This document shows positions 38,787 to 41,695 of a stretch of 41,695 nt of DNA, one piece after another. Source of the stretch: an uncultured Pelagibacteraceae bacterium. GTDB lineage: Bacteria > Pseudomonadota > Alphaproteobacteria > Pelagibacterales > Pelagibacteraceae. How positions within the stretch are numbered: position 1 is the first letter of the stretch; each line of letters opens with the position of its first letter. The translations under genes and the position numbers were made by a program. Under the pieces are notes generated by a model. It had not been told where the DNA came from. It saw only the letters and a program-made list of their open reading frames with translations, and did not search any database. The stretch is taken from assembly GCA_902607215.1 (NCBI GenBank), contig CACLJJ010000005.1:1-41695 (forward strand), read 5' to 3'.

Positions 38787-39224
38787 ATGAAAGATCTTTT
38801 ATATTTAAAAGACGATTATTTGAAAGAATTCATCGAAAAGCTGTTCATTGGCTATAGGGAATCTTTTAATGATCCAAAAAAAATATTAAATAAGTATTCT
38901 TTGGGTATTGCACATCATAAAGTTATTCACTTGGTTTCGCTTCACGAGGGCATAACAATTTCTCAACTTCTTAGAAAACTAAAAGTTACTAAACAAAGTT
39001 TAAACAGAGTTTTAAAAGATTTAATTAGTTTGGGTGTAATACAATTCAAAAAAGATGAAAAAGATACTAGATTAAAACACGTTTCTTTGACAAAAAAAGG
39101 AAAACAAATATTTAATGAAATTTTTTCCTCACAAAAACAAAGAATCTACAAAGCTTTGATTAACTCTAGCTCTATAGAAGTAAACAATTTTAATAATGTG
39201 TTAAAGAAAATAATTAATGAATAA
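38787..39224 (+). CDS. MarR-family transcriptional regulator
   Basis: A winged-helix protein of 145 residues: HHKVIHLVSLHEGITISQLLRKLKVTKQSLNRVLKDLISLGVIQF is the MarR DNA-binding domain (recognition helix around KVTKQSLNRVLKDL) and KDEKDTRLKHVSLTKKGKQIF the wing with the typical D-R-----LT--G pattern. The last 8 bases overlap the response regulator gene, so the three regulatory genes form one unit. Upstream, TATAAT at 38760-38765 is a good -10 with only a weak -35. The ligand is unknown. Confidence 0.9.
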   Translation: MKDLLYLKDDYLKEFIEKLFIGYRESFNDPKKILNKYSLGIAHHKVIHLVSLHEGITISQLLRKLKVTKQSLNRVLKDLISLGVIQFKKDEKDTRLKHVSLTKKGKQIFNEIFSSQKQRIYKALINSSSIEVNNFNNVLKKIINE

Positions 39225-39894
39225 ATTTGAAGCACATATACTGGTAGTTGATGATGATGATGGAATCAGAAATTTAGTTAAAAAATATCTGAATGAAAAC
39301 AATTTTTTAGTTACAACAGCTAAAAGTGCTGAAGATGCAGAGGAAAAAGTTAAAGTTATAAAATTTGATTTGATTGTTTTGGATATTATGATGCCTGGAC
39401 AAAGTGGATTGGAATTTATTTCAAAAAATAAAAATAAATATAATACTCCTATTATTTTACTTACAGCCAAAGGTGAGGCTAGTGAAAGAGTTGAAGGACT
39501 TGAAATTGGAGCAGATGACTATTTACCAAAACCTTTTGAGCCTAAAGAATTAACTCTAAGAATAAGAAATATTTTAAATAAAACAAAATTAAAAAATATT
39601 AAAAGAGTTATTGAATTTGATAATATTAAAATAGATTTAAAAAAATTGATAATACATAAAGATGATAAAGAGTTTAAGATAAACAATACTGAAAAGACAA
39701 TTTTAGAAAAAATGATAAACTCACCTGGTGAAACTTTTTCAAGAAATTATATTGGAAACTTAATAAATATAGATAAAGAAAGATCTATAGATGTAATAAT
39801 TACAAGACTCAGAAAAAAAATAGAATTAGATCCCAAAAATCCTAAATATCTTCAAACAATAAGAGGAACTGGTTATGTTTTATGGATTGAATAA
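39217..39894 (+). CDS. ompR: OmpR-family response regulator
   Basis: The receiver domain has the acidic cluster VVDDDDG, phospho-acceptor D56 in VLDIMMPGQSG, the switch threonine in ILLTAKGEA and lysine in LPKPFEPKEL. The C-terminal winged helix has RSIDVIITRLRKKIELDPKNPKYLQTIRGTGYVL (shown in part: VDVIITRLRKKIE-type recognition helix, IRGTGYVL). At 225 residues it is typical. It overlaps the kinase gene by 20 bases. The name OmpR rests on the pairing with an EnvZ-like kinase; the target genes cannot be read here. Confidence 0.9.
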   Translation: MNKFEAHILVVDDDDGIRNLVKKYLNENNFLVTTAKSAEDAEEKVKVIKFDLIVLDIMMPGQSGLEFISKNKNKYNTPIILLTAKGEASERVEGLEIGADDYLPKPFEPKELTLRIRNILNKTKLKNIKRVIEFDNIKIDLKKLIIHKDDKEFKINNTEKTILEKMINSPGETFSRNYIGNLINIDKERSIDVIITRLRKKIELDPKNPKYLQTIRGTGYVLWIE

Positions 39895-41188
39895 ATTAAT
39901 AAAAAAATTATTACCAAAACAATTATTTTACAGAGCATTATTAATTGTTGCTGCACCTATAATAATTTTACAAATAACTATTTCAGTAGTTTTTTTTGAC
40001 AGTCTTTGGATAAAAACAAATAAAGGGATGACTAGAGCTCTAGTTAATGAGATTAAATTTTTTATAAATGCGTATGATAATGAAAAATATAATAAAGATT
40101 CACTAACCAAACTTTTTTCGGAAACACATGCTGTTAAAGTTGAATATATAAATTCTAAAATTTTGCCAAAAGATGATCAGGAAAGATGGTTTAGTCCAAT
40201 GGATAGAACATTAAGAAGAGAACTAAAATCTCAATTTACAAATTATTGGTTCGATACAACATCTTTTCAGGACTCTATTGATTTAAAAATAAAATATTTA
40301 AACGGTTATTTCCAATTTATCGTTCCTAAAGAAAGAGTAACAAATTCTTCAGCAAGAATTTTTGCATTATGGATCACTCTTCCAGCGTTTTTGTTAATAA
40401 TGATTGCTTTAATATTTTTAAAAAATCAAACAAGACCAATAATTAATTTAGCAAAAGCTTCAGAAAAATTTGGTAGAGGTGAAGATATTGGTGAATATAG
40501 ACCTTCTGGTGCATTAGAAATAAGACAAGCAGGGTATGAGTTCGACAGAATGAGAAAAAGAATTATTCGTCATTTAAATCAAAGATCTGAAATGCTATCT
40601 GGTATTAGCCATGATTTAAGAACGCCGTTAACTAGAATAAAGCTACAACTAACTTTCATAAAAGATAAAGAAATATCTAATAAATTATCTCAAGATGTAT
40701 CTGAAATGGAAAAAATGCTTAATGAGTATTTGCAATTTGCCAGTAATCGATCTAGTGAAACAAGTGAAACATTTGATATTTCGGAACTTATTTTAAATAC
40801 AATAAATAAATATGAAAATAAAAATATTGTTTTTAATACAAATTCAAAAATAATTTTTAGTGGTAGAAAAAATTTAATTCGCAGATGTTTAAATAATTTT
40901 ATAGATAATTCAATTAAGTATGGAAAAAACGTAGTTGTGGATCTTAAAAAAAGTTCAAATAATCTTATAATAACAATCGATGATGATGGACCAGGTATAC
41001 AAGAAAAAGAATATGAGAGTGTATTTAAACCTTTTTATAAAATTGACAAAAGTCGTGGGGACTCGAAATCAAGTGTAGGACTAGGGATGTCTATTGCATC
41101 AGATATTGTTCAATCTCATGGTGGAAATATAAAATTAGAAAAATCCCTATTAAATGGATTGAGAGTTAAAATTTCTTTGCCTTTTTAG
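39875..41188 (+). CDS. envZ: EnvZ-like sensor histidine kinase
   Basis: Inner-membrane kinase: TM1 about residues 18-42, a periplasmic domain of about 115 residues containing RWFSPMDRTLRRELKSQF, TM2 about 162-183, a HAMP domain (RPIINLAKASEKFGRGEDIG), the dimerisation/phospho-acceptor helix with H246 in GISHDLRTPLTRIKLQL, and the ATPase with N-box NFIDNSIKYG, G1 IDDDGPGI and G2 GLGMSIASDIVQSHGG. Length 437 fits EnvZ (450). SHDLRTPLTRI is the EnvZ-type H-box. Its 3' end overlaps the convergent ubiK-like gene by 23 bases. Confidence 0.92.
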   Translation: MFYGLNKLIKKLLPKQLFYRALLIVAAPIIILQITISVVFFDSLWIKTNKGMTRALVNEIKFFINAYDNEKYNKDSLTKLFSETHAVKVEYINSKILPKDDQERWFSPMDRTLRRELKSQFTNYWFDTTSFQDSIDLKIKYLNGYFQFIVPKERVTNSSARIFALWITLPAFLLIMIALIFLKNQTRPIINLAKASEKFGRGEDIGEYRPSGALEIRQAGYEFDRMRKRIIRHLNQRSEMLSGISHDLRTPLTRIKLQLTFIKDKEISNKLSQDVSEMEKMLNEYLQFASNRSSETSETFDISELILNTINKYENKNIVFNTNSKIIFSGRKNLIRRCLNNFIDNSIKYGKNVVVDLKKSSNNLIITIDDDGPGIQEKEYESVFKPFYKIDKSRGDSKSSVGLGMSIASDIVQSHGGNIKLEKSLLNGLRVKISLPF

Positions 41189-41420
41189 ATTTTTTTTTTG
41201 TTTTATTTTTATTTAATCTTTCAAATTTTTTTTCCAGAATCTCTATTCTTTTTTTTAAAATCTCAAGCTCCTCTTTTGTTGGTAAATCAAGTTTAAATAT
41301 AATTTCGTCTTTTTTTGATCTTAGAATGTTTAGAATCTCACTGTTCAAATCCTTATATGAAATAAGGCCTTGCTCAAATAATTTAGCAAGTCTATCAATT
41401 ACAAATTTTGATTTTGACAT
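41166..41420 (-). CDS. ubiK: UbiK/YqiC-like small coiled-coil protein (accessory factor, BMFP family)
   Basis: A protein of 84 residues with an N-terminal helical region (FVIDRLAKLFEQGL) and a C-terminal coiled coil (LPTKEELEILKKRIEILEKKFERLN) ending in a basic tail of lysines. This matches the YqiC/BMFP family; E. coli UbiK assists ubiquinone synthesis through UbiJ. The signature of the family, D-F---R-R-E-LE--R--LE, is approximated. Divergent from lgt across 45 bases, an arrangement I believe is common in alphaproteobacteria. Confidence 0.8.
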   Translation of the reverse strand: MSKSKFVIDRLAKLFEQGLISYKDLNSEILNILRSKKDEIIFKLDLPTKEELEILKKRIEILEKKFERLNKNKTKKKSKKAKKF

Positions 41421-41465
41421 ATAAAGCCTATAAAAAATACTATATCTTAATATTATTTTTTAAAA

Positions 41466-41695
41466 ATGTTTACTAATAATTTTGACCCAGTTGCTTTTTA
41501 TTTTTTTTCGTTAGAAATAAGGTGGTATTCATTAGCATATATATTTGGGATAATAATTGGCTGGTTGTATAGCAAAAAATATTTAATAAAAGATAGGTCA
41601 ATTTTAAATATTTTTGACGATCTTATAGCCTATTTGATTATTGGAATAATATTAGGTGGACGACTTGGTTATATTCTTTTTTATAATTTTGATTA
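41466..41695 (+). CDS. lgt: Prolipoprotein diacylglyceryl transferase Lgt, 5' part only
   Basis: Membrane enzyme that attaches diacylglycerol to the lipobox cysteine of prolipoproteins. It is not in the ORF track because it runs off the right edge; 76 codons are open from the ATG at 41466. The translation shows [18 protein letters not shown], the first conserved Lgt membrane segment (I-WY-L-Y--G), and [17 protein letters not shown], matching the G-R-GY-LFY motif. Its presence means lipoprotein processing exists in this organism, relevant to the MlaA protein without a lipobox. Confidence 0.93.
   Translation, partial: MFTNNFDPVAFYFFSLEIRWYSLAYIFGIIIGWLYSKKYLIKDRSILNIFDDLIAYLIIGIILGGRLGYILFYNFD

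Overview
The window looks like core chromosome of a SAR11-type alphaproteobacterium (Candidatus Pelagibacter or a close relative). The support is very AT-rich DNA with long A/T homopolymers, extremely tight gene packing (most neighbours overlap by 1-20 bases), carAB placed opposite yqeY-dnaG-rpoD, and the protein sequences themselves. This assignment comes from reading the sequence; no search was run. I see no insertion sequence, phage, CRISPR array or toxin-antitoxin pair, and no obvious new multi-gene system. The interest lies in lesions, an operator array, and a few odd proteins and gene neighbourhoods.

Region 1 (1-15492, all minus strand) is a division and cell-wall (dcw) cluster. In transcription order it reads mraZ, ftsZ, rsmH, ftsL, ftsI, murE, murF, mraY, murD, ftsW, murG, murC, murB, ddl (cut by the window edge). 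It starts at a well-formed sigma-70 promoter overlain by a 10-bp-phased TCCC/GGGA repeat array, probably the MraZ operator. ftsZ sits unusually near the front, and ftsQ and ftsA are not in the window. murE and murF form one continuous coding block without a stop or a MurF start between them, but the frame is broken by one base beside homopolymer runs.

Region 2 (15599-18239) holds the RNase P RNA gene, an AmpD-like amidase, an mlaA-mlaC pair for lipid transport at the outer membrane, and a CAT-anticodon tRNA best read as tRNA-Ile2. Region 3 (18335-28297) has an O-antigen-ligase-like membrane protein, then the yqeY-dnaG-rpoD operon, with carA-carB diverging from it.

Region 4 (28298-32056) contains a 2OG-Fe(II) oxygenase overlapping an ELM1-family gene, divergent trxB, and a convergent class I aminotransferase. 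Region 5 (32092-37844) is a plus-strand operon uvrB, folM-like SDR, folB, uvrC, pgsA. In it uvrC has an in-frame TAA that removes its C-terminal HhH domain although the reading frame continues to the usual end. Region 6 (37841-41695) has ilvE (minus), a marR-ompR-envZ regulatory operon, a ubiK-like gene, and the start of lgt running off the right edge.

The two interrupted genes (murEF and uvrC) could be real mutations, recoding sites, or consensus errors in a draft genome; reads or close relatives would decide. Intergenic space is minimal. The only non-coding stretch over 300 bases (15420-16005) holds the mraZ promoter/operator and rnpB.
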